From NCBI GenBank assembly GCA_028823235.1, contig JAPKBW010000006.1, forward strand, positions 1 through 64,000: 64,000 bases of DNA, read 5' to 3'. How positions within the stretch are numbered: position 1 is the first letter of the stretch; each line of letters begins with the position of its first letter. Of this stretch, positions 52,387 through 61,322 are shown piece by piece. The notes beneath the pieces are model-generated. The model did not search any database and was not told the DNA's origin. It saw only the letters and a program-made list of their open reading frames with translations. The position numbers and the translations under genes are program-made. The DNA comes from Longimicrobiales bacterium (GTDB lineage Bacteria; Gemmatimonadota; Gemmatimonadetes; Longimicrobiales; Gaopeijiaceae).

Positions 52387-53451
52387 TTACCGGTGCACGC
52401 CGCTCTCCCGTCGTACATACTTCCGAAGCATCCGTGGGCCAACCTCTGCTCCATACACGTTCCCGAAGGCATCCACGGCCACTCCCTCGGCTGCGCTAGT
52501 ACCGGAGTTGTCGGGATCCGACTCAGGATCGGGAATGAACGCAGTCACGAAGCCTGTGCGCGCAGACCCGATGTAGATCCCACGGCGCCACCCGGCGTTT
52601 CGGCCCGTATTCGACTCCGAGTCGGCTGAGTAAAGCACGTCGTTCTCGTCGATGAATAGACCGCTTGGGCGACCGAACTGGTGCCACGTCTCGAGGTGCT
52701 CCCCACCCTGAGTGAAGATCTGCAGCCGGCTGTTGGCCCGATCGCCGACGAACAGCCGACCTTGCGAATCCATGGCAAGCGCATGTGGGTCCTGGAACTG
52801 CCCATTGCCCGTGCCTGTCTCTCCCCACTCCATGAGGAAGTTGCCCTCCTCATCGAACTTCACGACTCGGTTGTTTCCGTTCGCGTGGTGCCCATCGACC
52901 ACGAAGATGCTCCCATCCGGAGCGACGAGCATGTCCGACGGTCGGAGAAACTGCGTGCGGCTGTTCCCCGGATTGCCTTTCTCTCCGAGGCGCATGAGCA
53001 CTTCACCCTCGGGACTGAATTTTATGATCTCATGCCCTCGGCCCGCGGGCTCAGGACCGTATCCCACAGCATCCGCAATCCAAACGTTGCCCTCGCGGTC
53101 CACATGTAGTCCATGCGGCCAGTAGATCATGCCACCGCCAAAGCTCGTCATCAGGTTGCCGTCGAGGTCGTAACGCAGAATCGGATCGACGTTCGAATCG
53201 GCACATGAGTTAGCCCCACAACGATCAGCGACCCAGATCGACATCCCGTCGGGCGCCGGATAGATCGCACTCGTCGAGCCCCAGGTTCGACCATCTGGAA
53301 GCTCAGCCCAAACCCCGGCCACGGTAGCATATGGGTTCGGCGAGACCATCTGGGCGGTCCCTTCGGCCGGAAATTGGCAGAGCAACAGGGCGGCAAGTGC
53401 AAGTCCAGTCATACCGTGGCGCGGAGCGAACATCGATGAGACTCCAGTCAT
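52387..53451 (-). CDS. Exported NHL-repeat beta-propeller protein
   Basis: A 354-residue protein with a signal peptide (residues 1-33, PAEGTAQ). Five or six NHL repeats follow: PHGLHVDREGNVWIAD, PSDMLVAPDGSIFVVDG, PHALAMDSQGRLFVGDR, EGVAVDAFGNVYGAE. The pattern resembles peptidyl-alpha-hydroxyglycine lyases and related NHL proteins. Catalytic residues cannot be confirmed. It starts 32 bases after the HupE-like stop, same strand. Confidence 0.85.
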   Translation of the reverse strand: MTGVSSMFAPRHGMTGLALAALLLCQFPAEGTAQMVSPNPYATVAGVWAELPDGRTWGSTSAIYPAPDGMSIWVADRCGANSCADSNVDPILRYDLDGNLMTSFGGGMIYWPHGLHVDREGNVWIADAVGYGPEPAGRGHEIIKFSPEGEVLMRLGEKGNPGNSRTQFLRPSDMLVAPDGSIFVVDGHHANGNNRVVKFDEEGNFLMEWGETGTGNGQFQDPHALAMDSQGRLFVGDRANSRLQIFTQGGEHLETWHQFGRPSGLFIDENDVLYSADSESNTGRNAGWRRGIYIGSARTGFVTAFIPDPESDPDNSGTSAAEGVAVDAFGNVYGAEVGPRMLRKYVRRESGVHR

Positions 53452-53483
53452 GAATCAAGCTGAGGGCCTCAGGTTGTCATCCT

Positions 53484-54863
53484 CTAGGCCTCCGCGCCAG
53501 CCTGAATCGACTCGTCGTCGGCCCCCGCCGAGTCCCCGCCCTGTCCCGCACCCTCCAGTCTCCCGAAACCCGCCTTGAGCAACCAGAGCACGCCGGCGAT
53601 CACGAGAAGTAAGGCCATCCACCTCATGAGCATGACGCCGAAGGAGACGTTCAGCACCGGAGCAGAGAAGTCGTATTGAAGCAGCGCCCCACCCCTTTCC
53701 AGCATCCAGTGCCAACCTGTATGGGCGAGAAGTGCCGACAGCGCCACGACGCCCATGACCGGGGGCAGCCAACGCCTGAACAGGAGTTCGAGCACCGGGA
53801 TAACGAGCGCGAGCACGAAGAGTTGACCGAACTCGACACCGAGGTTGAAAGACAGCAGTGAGGTGACCAGGTGGGCACCCGCGAACTGAAGAGACTCCGA
53901 CAGCGCAAAAGAGAAGCCAAATCCATGGACCAACCCGAAGGCGAAGGCCACCATCCACCGATTGCGAAGCGTCGAACCGACAATGTTCTCGAATGCCATG
54001 AACACGATCGAGAGCGCAATGAGAGTCTCGATCAGCGGAGGAAACCACAGCGCGTTAGGCGCCATGCCCAGGGCCGCCGCGATCAAGGTGATCGAGTGCG
54101 CCACAGTAAAGGCCGTTACAATCGGGACGAGGGCCCGGAAGCGGCGAATCGGAATGACCAGACAAAGCAGAAACAGGAGGTGGTCGATTCCGTCCAAGAT
54201 GTGCTGGAATCCGAGGACGATGAACCGCCACGCCGCCTGGTGCCATCGTGGATCGAGCCGCACGAGACCGGGGAGGCCGGAGAACTGGAACGCCCGCTCG
54301 GCTCCCCCAGCGGGCTGGAACCGGAGCACCGTTATGGTCCGAAGTCCGAGATGCCCCAGACCTGACTCGATTGAAAAATCAGACTGCTCAGATTCGATAG
54401 GCCACTCGAGGAGAACGTCCACCATGGCCTGTTGAGGCGGCAACTCAATGCCCGCAGGCAGCACGCCCGATCGTAGGTTGGCAAGCGCCCGGTCATAGGT
54501 AGCAAACGCCCTGTCACCAGGGCTGGATACCCGGACTTCTGTCGCAGTGGGGCGACCCAGGTCTTCGCCGTTCTCGAGCATCGAGACGTAATCCGTGATC
54601 CACAGGTCGACTGCCTCTCGGACCATCTCGCCAGATTCCACAATCGAGAGGTAACCCGGCCCCTCTACCGGAAACTCATAGTCTCGGAGAGATGCGAGAG
54701 GTGCCCGCAGCAACATCCGCAGAACGCCGGCCTCCGGCCTGACGAAGGCTTGGATCGTCACATCCGACGGAATCTCGTGAGCCTCTCCCGACCAGGTAGG
54801 GAGTAACAGCACGAGTGCAACAAGGACCGCGGCGACGCGGCGGTTCGGAGGAATCACAGACAT
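53484..54863 (-). CDS. HupE/UreJ_2-family membrane protein
   Basis: A 459-residue protein. A signal peptide and a 190-residue periplasmic beta domain are followed by a membrane core with HupE/UreJ marks: FQHILDGIDHLLFLLCL, FTVAHSITL, ETLIALSI, FGLVHGFGFS, FNLGVEFGQ. The His-Asp helices are the suggested metal path in this family, linked to nickel/cobalt transport, though this long form has no proven substrate. It has an acidic tail. Divergent from the next NHL lipoprotein. Confidence 0.85.
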   Translation of the reverse strand: MSVIPPNRRVAAVLVALVLLLPTWSGEAHEIPSDVTIQAFVRPEAGVLRMLLRAPLASLRDYEFPVEGPGYLSIVESGEMVREAVDLWITDYVSMLENGEDLGRPTATEVRVSSPGDRAFATYDRALANLRSGVLPAGIELPPQQAMVDVLLEWPIESEQSDFSIESGLGHLGLRTITVLRFQPAGGAERAFQFSGLPGLVRLDPRWHQAAWRFIVLGFQHILDGIDHLLFLLCLVIPIRRFRALVPIVTAFTVAHSITLIAAALGMAPNALWFPPLIETLIALSIVFMAFENIVGSTLRNRWMVAFAFGLVHGFGFSFALSESLQFAGAHLVTSLLSFNLGVEFGQLFVLALVIPVLELLFRRWLPPVMGVVALSALLAHTGWHWMLERGGALLQYDFSAPVLNVSFGVMLMRWMALLLVIAGVLWLLKAGFGRLEGAGQGGDSAGADDESIQAGAEA

Positions 54864-54981
54864 GGCCGCGAAGCTACCCGTGCCCGTAACTCAGCAACAG
54901 GATTGCCGAGCCGCGATTGGCGGCGTAGCCTTTCCTTCCTTGCGGGGCACGGCGTCCCGCTCGCCCTTCAGGAGAACGGTG

Positions 54982-56175
54982 ATGGAGAAGCGTACTCTGC
55001 TCCTCGGCGTGGGTCTCGTGGCTACGATTACGGCGCTTGCCTGCGCCTCAGAAGCCGTCGACAACCTCGGCGCTGATAATGTCGGTACCGCGGGCATGGC
55101 CCCCATGTTCGAGGTCGATCCTTTCTGGCCCAAGCCTTTGCCGAATCACTGGATTCTCGGAAACGCAGTCGGCGTTGGCGTAGACTCCCGTGACCACGTC
55201 TACATCATTCACCGTGGCGCAATGTCACTGAACGAGCGGACGGAAATGGGCTCCGGCACGAACCCGCCGACCAGCGAGTGCTGCACCGCGGCACCTCCGA
55301 TCCTTGAGTTCGACCCGGAAGGCAACCTGATCAATGCCTGGGGTGGCGAATCCACTGACGAATATCAGTGGCCGGCATCGAATCACGGCATCTCTATCGA
55401 TCCGAACGACAATGTCTGGATTGGCGGAAACGGCGCGGGCGACAGCCATGTGCTGAAGTTCTCGCGCGACGGCGAGTTCCTGGCCCAGTTTGGGATTCCG
55501 GAGCAAGGTGCGAACAGCATGAGCACCGAACACTTCGGGCGCCCGGCCAAGATTTCGTTCAACATGACTGGCGACGAGGCTTACATCTCTGACGGTTATC
55601 TGAACAAGCGCGTCGCAGTCATCGATGCGAACACCGGTGAGGTGAAGCGCTTCTGGGGGGCCTACGGCAACGAGCCGAGCGACGAGGGCACCGGACGCTA
55701 CGACCCCAACGCCGAGCTCATCCAGCAGTTCCGGACTCCGGTGCACTGCGCGGAGCCGTCTGAGGATGGACTCGTCTACGTCTGCGATCGCCCGAACGAC
55801 CGTCTCCAGGTATTCCAGACCGACGGGACATATGTAACGGAAACCCGTATCGCTCCGGCCACGCTGGGCGACGGATCGACATGGGATATCGCGTTTTCTC
55901 GTGATCCCGCTCAGACCTACATGTACCTAGCCGACGGCAAGAACATGAAGGTCTACATCATGGATCGGCAGAGCCTCGAAATCCTCACGAGCTTCGGCGA
56001 CGGCGGTCGTCAGCCGGGGCTCTTCTTCGCGGTGCACTCCATAGCGACGGACTCTCAGGGCAACATCTTCACCACAGAGACCTACGAAGGGAAACGCGTC
56101 CAGCGCTTCGTCTACAAGGGAATCGGTCCGGTGTCGGCCGAGAACCAGGGTGCGCCATGGCCGGTGGGCGACTAG
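54982..56175 (+). CDS. NHL-repeat lipoprotein
   Basis: A 397-residue protein with a lipobox (TALAC, C20). The ATG has AGGAG eight bases upstream; an in-frame start at 54862 overlaps the HupE start and is rejected. NHL blades: AVGVGVDSRDHVYIIHRG, ASNHGISIDPNDNVWIGG, GEAYISDG-type strands and VHSIATDSQGNIFTTET. Cysteines in TSECCTAAPPILEFD. Probably membrane-attached in the periplasm. Function unknown. Confidence 0.85.
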   Translation: MEKRTLLLGVGLVATITALACASEAVDNLGADNVGTAGMAPMFEVDPFWPKPLPNHWILGNAVGVGVDSRDHVYIIHRGAMSLNERTEMGSGTNPPTSECCTAAPPILEFDPEGNLINAWGGESTDEYQWPASNHGISIDPNDNVWIGGNGAGDSHVLKFSRDGEFLAQFGIPEQGANSMSTEHFGRPAKISFNMTGDEAYISDGYLNKRVAVIDANTGEVKRFWGAYGNEPSDEGTGRYDPNAELIQQFRTPVHCAEPSEDGLVYVCDRPNDRLQVFQTDGTYVTETRIAPATLGDGSTWDIAFSRDPAQTYMYLADGKNMKVYIMDRQSLEILTSFGDGGRQPGLFFAVHSIATDSQGNIFTTETYEGKRVQRFVYKGIGPVSAENQGAPWPVGD

Positions 56176-56199
56176 TCAGAAACAGCAAGCCCTAACCCG

Positions 56200-56237
56200 A
56201 ACGGGGCGCGGTGGAGTGACTGCCATCGCGCCCCGTT
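56200..56237 (+). terminator. Intrinsic terminator after NHL lipoprotein
   Basis: Arms AACGGGGCGCG and CGCGCCCCGTT with a 16-base loop, followed by TGTCGTTGT. A strong 11-bp GC-rich stem placed 25 bases past the stop. Confidence 0.8.
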
Positions 56238-56461
56238 TGTCGTTGTGCCTTGCTCTGGCCCTGAGGCCCGTCGGGGCGTCCCACGACAGTGTCACCAATG
56301 GCGGTGACAGCTTCTCTAGCTCCCTATCAGCCTCCCCGGGTCCGCCCATGCCCGCCCCGGGATCTGCCTTCCCCTCCAGGATCAGGCCGCTTGTCGGTTC
56401 CACAAGCCGAGGTAGTTTTCTGGCTATCACCCAATGAAGGTCATCTTTAGCAGGAGATCCA

Positions 56462-57085
56462 ATGCGCCGTTTTTCCACCCTCCCCGTGCTGTTGATCGCC
56501 GTCGCCGCGTGCGGCGGCGAGGAAGCCATGAACCAAGCTGCGTCCAGTGAGATGGATGTGGCCTCCGGGGACCCGCTTGAGTGCTATCTGGCCCGAGGCA
56601 CCATGGCTGAGGCAACGGAACGCCCGAGTCCACTTCGCGAGACCGACTTCTCAGTCGGCGGCCACGATGGCCTGCTCTGCTACGGAGCTCCTTCCGCTCG
56701 CGGTCGTGGCATCATGGGCGAACTGGTCGTCTACGGTCAGCCTGAGCGTATCGGCGCCGACGAGCCCACCACGATCCACCTCTCCGGCCCTGCGTCGGTT
56801 GGTGGCGTGGATCTCGAGGCGGGCAGCTACTCGATTTACGCCATCCCGGCAGAAGACGAATGGCAGTTCTTTATCAACTCGAACTGGGAGCGGTGGGGCG
56901 TTCCGATCGACGAGAGTGTCCGTGCTTCCGAAGTGGGTGTCTTCAGCGCACAGCCTGAGCACATCGACGAGTTCGTCGAGACTCTGACGTACAGCTTCGT
57001 GCCGATGGCCGAGAACACGATGGGTGACGTAGTGCTGCAGTGGGAGAACACGCAGGTGAAGTTCCACGTGCACCCCGGTGCCTGA
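56462..57085 (+). CDS. DUF2911-family lipoprotein
   Basis: A 207-residue protein with a lipobox (VAAC, C17). DUF2911 signs: SARGRGIMGELVVYGQP, GADEPTTIHLSG, LEAGSYSIYAIPAEDEWQF, and ENTQVKFHVHPG at the end. The family is periplasmic and of unknown function. AGGAG upstream. Ends in a bidirectional-looking terminator. Confidence 0.9.
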   Translation: MRRFSTLPVLLIAVAACGGEEAMNQAASSEMDVASGDPLECYLARGTMAEATERPSPLRETDFSVGGHDGLLCYGAPSARGRGIMGELVVYGQPERIGADEPTTIHLSGPASVGGVDLEAGSYSIYAIPAEDEWQFFINSNWERWGVPIDESVRASEVGVFSAQPEHIDEFVETLTYSFVPMAENTMGDVVLQWENTQVKFHVHPGA

Positions 57086-57142
57086 CCGGTACCGTGCTGG
57101 TGAAGTCAGAGCTGGCTTAAGGCCAACCTGAGCAGTACAAGC

Positions 57143-57176
57143 GAAGGGCCCTCGACCTCACGGTTGGGGGCCCTTC
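57143..57176 (+). terminator. Intrinsic terminator after DUF2911 gene
   Basis: Perfect 9-bp arms GAAGGGCCC and GGGCCCTTC, loop of 16 bases, then TTTCT on the plus strand. It lies 4 bases from the convergent MscS stop. Confidence 0.85.
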
Positions 57177-57179
57177 TTT

Positions 57180-58214
57180 CTAGTCCTCACGCTGCATGAC
57201 AACAGTCCTAATCGGATACGGGATCTCGATGCCCTCCGTGTTATAGCGCTTGTGAAGGCGCTTGATGAACTCATGCCGAATCGGAGCCTGGCTCCGGATC
57301 TCCCGCACCATCATCCGAGTCTCGAGGTTGATGCTCGAATCTGCAAACGTGTGGAATACCACAACAGGGTCCTCCGTGCTGATGCCGCCATCGATCTCCT
57401 CCAGCACTTCTTTGGCGACCTCCATCGTGACCCGCTCCACCTGATCAAGATCGCTGTCGTAGCTCACGCCCACCTCGATGCTGACCCAGAGGGAGGTTCT
57501 CGGAAAGCTGAAGTTCTTTACGATCGACGACGCGAGGAGCGAGTTCGGCACCACGACCAGATTCCCGTCCGGAAACGTCTGGATCGTGGTGTTCCGACCC
57601 TTCACGTCGGTGACCCAACCCCGCTCCCCTGAGCTGAGCTGGACAAAGTCCCGCGTCCGCACCTGTCGTGACAGAATGATCTGCACGCCCGCGAACAGAT
57701 TCCCGAGGGTATCCTGCAGCGCGAGAGCGACGGCCAGTCCACCGATTCCGAGGGCGGTGATCAGCGGGGTGATGTCGATCCCGAGGTTCTGCAGGATGAT
57801 GAAGATTCCGAGTACACCTACAGCACCACGGGCCAGGCTCACGACAAGCGTCGGTGACCCGATGGGACCCTGGGCTCCCTTCGACAACATCTCAACGACG
57901 CCGCCCGTCAAACGCATTCCACCAACAGCGACCGAGCCGATCAGCACCACCATGAGACCGCTGCTCATGAACGCCGCCATGCCCGGTGGAACGTCGCCAA
58001 CCGTGCTCGCGAGATAAATCCCGGCAGCCGCCAGCCAGACAGTGGGAAGCCGCTTCAGCGAGTCGACGACAAGGTCGTCCCATTTAAAGCGCGTGTTCTT
58101 CGCGAGCACGTGCAGACGGGCCATCACGAGGCGTTCGACGATATAGCCGAGCAGGAGTCCGCCCAGAACGAAGACGCTGCGCTGCACCCAGGGATCCTGG
58201 AGGAATTTTGTCAT
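57180..58214 (-). CDS. MscS-family mechanosensitive channel (copy 2)
   Basis: A 344-residue MscS-type protein with about five membrane helices. The pore helix is ALGIGGLAVALALQDTLGNL (near residues 152-171), followed by the beta domain FVQLSSGERGWVTDVKGRNT and VVVPNSLLASSIVKNFS. Only distantly related to copy 1 at 6.5 kb. Alone on its strand. Confidence 0.93.
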   Translation of the reverse strand: MTKFLQDPWVQRSVFVLGGLLLGYIVERLVMARLHVLAKNTRFKWDDLVVDSLKRLPTVWLAAAGIYLASTVGDVPPGMAAFMSSGLMVVLIGSVAVGGMRLTGGVVEMLSKGAQGPIGSPTLVVSLARGAVGVLGIFIILQNLGIDITPLITALGIGGLAVALALQDTLGNLFAGVQIILSRQVRTRDFVQLSSGERGWVTDVKGRNTTIQTFPDGNLVVVPNSLLASSIVKNFSFPRTSLWVSIEVGVSYDSDLDQVERVTMEVAKEVLEEIDGGISTEDPVVVFHTFADSSINLETRMMVREIRSQAPIRHEFIKRLHKRYNTEGIEIPYPIRTVVMQRED

Positions 58215-58689
58215 GACTGGATCATGTGGTAGTTCGGATCGCTCGGCTCTGCAGAAGTCCTGGAATAGGCACGACTAGCCCTCCAGGATTCCTAGTGAGA
58301 ACTTCGCGCGTCGTCGCATGAAAGTGAGGGAACCCCCTCCGACTCGCGTAGAGGGTTGGGGCGTGATCGAGCGGCAGGGCAGACGTGTAGCACCGAAATC
58401 ACAATGCGACATAGCGCCGTACGGAGCCACGCCCAATTGCCCACTGAACGTGACGGAGGTAAAAGGATCCCTCCATTTTGCCAGCTGTCCTCTGGGGCCG
58501 GATGGCTCGTCTCTCGAGCCCACGCCACCATCGCGGCAGCGTGGCGGCCAACCCACAGACTCAGACAGTTCAGGACCGAGTGGGTGTTACTGCCGATGAC
58601 GCGGACCTCGACGTGGAAGTCCTCATAGTGAAGCATGGTCGCGCATGCGCATTCCGCAATGTCATCCGGCCAGATCCTGGACAGCAACT
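58215..58689. other. Spacer with no clear gene; possible mobile-element end
   Basis: Long frames on both strands overlap, but none has a recognisable protein. Minus-strand DNA around 58400-58490 has repeated GGCAAAATGG and GGGCAATTGGG strings, which vaguely recall IS21-type ends. This is a weak hint only. Confidence 0.2.
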
Positions 58690-58896
58690 TCAGGTCCTCC
58701 GGAGAAATGGTGTCGGATCGGAGTGATCCGTGAGCCACACGGACCCATCCAGCAGCAGGTAAGCCGTGTCATCCTCGCTGTCACTCTGCTCGATCAGAAT
58801 CTCGCCGGGCCCGAACACTCGCTTCTCCCCTTCAGTACGAAGTGATTCGCGCTCATCGGGTGTGAGATATCGGAACGGGATGATCTGCTGGAGCAT
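58690..58896 (-). pseudogene. Truncated cyclic-nucleotide-binding (Crp-type) domain
   Basis: 68 residues starting MLQQIIPFRYLTPDERESL; GEKRVFGPGEILIEQSDSED and AYLLLDGSVWLT are the first half of a cNMP-binding fold. The frame stops before the phosphate-binding cassette, so binding is unlikely. It may be a broken gene. Confidence 0.5.
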
Positions 58897-58993
58897 GGTC
58901 TTCGACCGCTGAAGCCAGAGGGGCTGAGATGCGGAAGAATAGGTGCCAGTGGCGGGGTGGCGCACCCGAGTCGTCTTGATTTTCTTCCGGGCA

Positions 58994-61318
58994 ATGAAAT
59001 TGAGATCGATGGCCACCCGCTGGGGTGCCGGGGTGGCCCTCACCTTGTTTGCGGGACTCGCGCACGAAGCACTTGGCCAACAGACGCCGAGCAGTTTATC
59101 TGCTGACATGTCCCTGGGGCAGACCGCAGCTGAGGCTTCTGGGATCGTGGATCTTCAAAGGCTCTCCGGGCCAATCACGTTCGACGGCTTCAGCGATGAG
59201 GCGGCATGGCAGGACATCGAGCCGCTATCGTTGACGATGTACGAGCCGACCTTTCGAGGCGCGACCGATCGACGCATCCAGGTGCTGGTTGGATACGACA
59301 GCGTCGCTGTCTACATGGCGGGGCGCTTCTATCATGACGACCCCGATGAGATCCGTGCCTTCTCTCTGACACGGGACCGCTGGAGTGGTGACGACGGGTT
59401 CGGGATCCTGTTCGACACCTTCAACGACAACGAGAACGGCGTACGCTTTGTCGGCCTCCCTCTCGGGGCGCGAATGGACATGACGGTCACCGGCGGTGGC
59501 GCTCAAGGAGACAGTGGTGGCAGAGGCGGGTCAGGTGGTGGCCCGCGCAGCAGCTCATGGAACGCTTTCTGGGACCTCGAGACTCAGGTGACTGAGGAGG
59601 GATGGTTCGGAGAGATCCGCATCCCCTTCTCATCTTTGCGCTTCGAGACCGAGGCCGATGGCTCGGTCGTCATGGGCATGATGGCCTACGCGTACGAGCC
59701 AGGTGAGGCGTCTCGTTGGACGTTCCCTGCTATTCCGCAGGACTTTCCCTATACCCAGATCTCCGCTTGGCAGGACGTACGCCTCGAGGACATCCAATCG
59801 TCCAGTCCGATCTACGTGATGCCCTACGCCCTGACCGGTGGAACCCGAGCCTCGGTTCTCAACGAAGCCAGGGATGAGTGGAGCTACGAAACCAGAGAGC
59901 AGTACGAAGTCGGCGGCGAGGTGAAGCTCAATCCTACGCCGAACCTCACGCTCGACCTGACGGTCAACACGGACTTCGCCGCCGTCGAGGCAGATCAACA
60001 GCAGGTCAACCTCACCCGTTTCTCACTCTTCTTCGACGAGAAGCGCCCGTTCTTCCAAGAACGTGCAGGCATCTTCGGCTTCGACACCGGTGCAGACCGG
60101 GGAACGCTGTTCTACTCGCGCAGAATCGGCCTCTCCGAGGATGGCGCTCCGGTCCGCATCTACGGCGGAGCCCGTATGGTGGGTCGCATCGGGACATGGG
60201 ACCTCGGCTTCATCAATATGCAGACACAGGCCTACCTGACCCGTGCCTCTGAGAACTTCGGGGTACTCCGACTGAAGCGACGGGTGCTGAACGAGAACTC
60301 GTTCATAGGGGCGATGTCGACGAGTCGGATCGCCGCCGACGGCCGTTACAACGTGACGTACGGAACAGACGGCCTCTTCCGGCTGGGCTCGGACGAGTAC
60401 TTCACGCTGAAGTGGTTGCAGACCTTCCAGGGAGGCGATGCGTTCCTCGATGCGGCGCCATCGGGCTCCGGCGCAGGACGAGTCGTCTTCGACTGGACCC
60501 GTCGACGTCTCGGCGGGCTCAGCTACCAGCATTCCTTCACGTACTCCGGCGCAGGATACAATCCAGGCATCGGCTTCGAGTCGCGGCAGAACTTCACCCG
60601 AGGCCAGAGTGACTGGAACTATCAGTGGTTCCCCAACGAAACGTCGACCTGGCGGAGGGTCTGGGTCGGGGCCAAGAACAACCTCTGGGCCCGCAACGCA
60701 GACGAGGAGGTCGAGACCGGATTGATCTCACCCTTCATCCAGCTCGAGACGAAGCCCGGTATCACTTTCAAGCTGGCCGCAAACTCGCAATACGAAGATG
60801 TGGTGGAGGACTTCAATCTCTCCGACGGGGCCACGATCCCCCGAGGCTCCTACTGGTTCACGGAAGGAGAGGGCCAGTTCCGTGCCCCACGCGGATGGAC
60901 CGTTCGACCGAATCTCACACTCACTGGTGGTCAGTTCTTCGACGGCACGAGGGTCGCCATCGGCTCCAACCTGTCATGGAGTGTCAATCAGCACCTGGAG
61001 CTTCAAGGTGGATGGGAGTGGAATCGGATCGAGTTCGAAGATCGCATGCAAAACTTCGACTCAAACCTCTTCCGGTTGACTGCCCGCGGCGCCGTCAACA
61101 CGAAAATCTCCGTGGATGCGTTCGCGCAGTACAACTCACTTAATGACCAACTGGCCATGAACACGCGATTCCGGTACAACTTCCGCGAGGGTCAGGATCT
61201 GTGGTTCGTGTGGAACGAGGGCCTCAACCTCGAGCGAGAAATTCTCGGGGTGCCCACGCTCCCACTTGAGAGTGCTCAGGCACTGACGCTGAAGTACACA
61301 CACACTTTCATTTTTTAG
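58994..61318 (+). CDS. DUF5916 protein with family 9 carbohydrate-binding-like domain
   Basis: A 774-residue exported protein. Signal residues 1-30 (AHEALGQ). Residues about 50-230 form a CBM9-like domain: LSGPITFDGFSDEAAWQDI, YDSVAVYMAGRFYHDD, WFGEIRIPFSSLRFE. The remaining 500 residues are DUF5916, probably an outer-membrane beta-barrel (alternating strands to a final aromatic, YTHTFIF), with KRPFFQERAGIFGF. ATG 58994 is chosen; 59009 is also possible. Function unknown. Confidence 0.88.
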   Translation: MKLRSMATRWGAGVALTLFAGLAHEALGQQTPSSLSADMSLGQTAAEASGIVDLQRLSGPITFDGFSDEAAWQDIEPLSLTMYEPTFRGATDRRIQVLVGYDSVAVYMAGRFYHDDPDEIRAFSLTRDRWSGDDGFGILFDTFNDNENGVRFVGLPLGARMDMTVTGGGAQGDSGGRGGSGGGPRSSSWNAFWDLETQVTEEGWFGEIRIPFSSLRFETEADGSVVMGMMAYAYEPGEASRWTFPAIPQDFPYTQISAWQDVRLEDIQSSSPIYVMPYALTGGTRASVLNEARDEWSYETREQYEVGGEVKLNPTPNLTLDLTVNTDFAAVEADQQQVNLTRFSLFFDEKRPFFQERAGIFGFDTGADRGTLFYSRRIGLSEDGAPVRIYGGARMVGRIGTWDLGFINMQTQAYLTRASENFGVLRLKRRVLNENSFIGAMSTSRIAADGRYNVTYGTDGLFRLGSDEYFTLKWLQTFQGGDAFLDAAPSGSGAGRVVFDWTRRRLGGLSYQHSFTYSGAGYNPGIGFESRQNFTRGQSDWNYQWFPNETSTWRRVWVGAKNNLWARNADEEVETGLISPFIQLETKPGITFKLAANSQYEDVVEDFNLSDGATIPRGSYWFTEGEGQFRAPRGWTVRPNLTLTGGQFFDGTRVAIGSNLSWSVNQHLELQGGWEWNRIEFEDRMQNFDSNLFRLTARGAVNTKISVDAFAQYNSLNDQLAMNTRFRYNFREGQDLWFVWNEGLNLEREILGVPTLPLESAQALTLKYTHTFIF

Positions 61319-61322
61319 TCCC

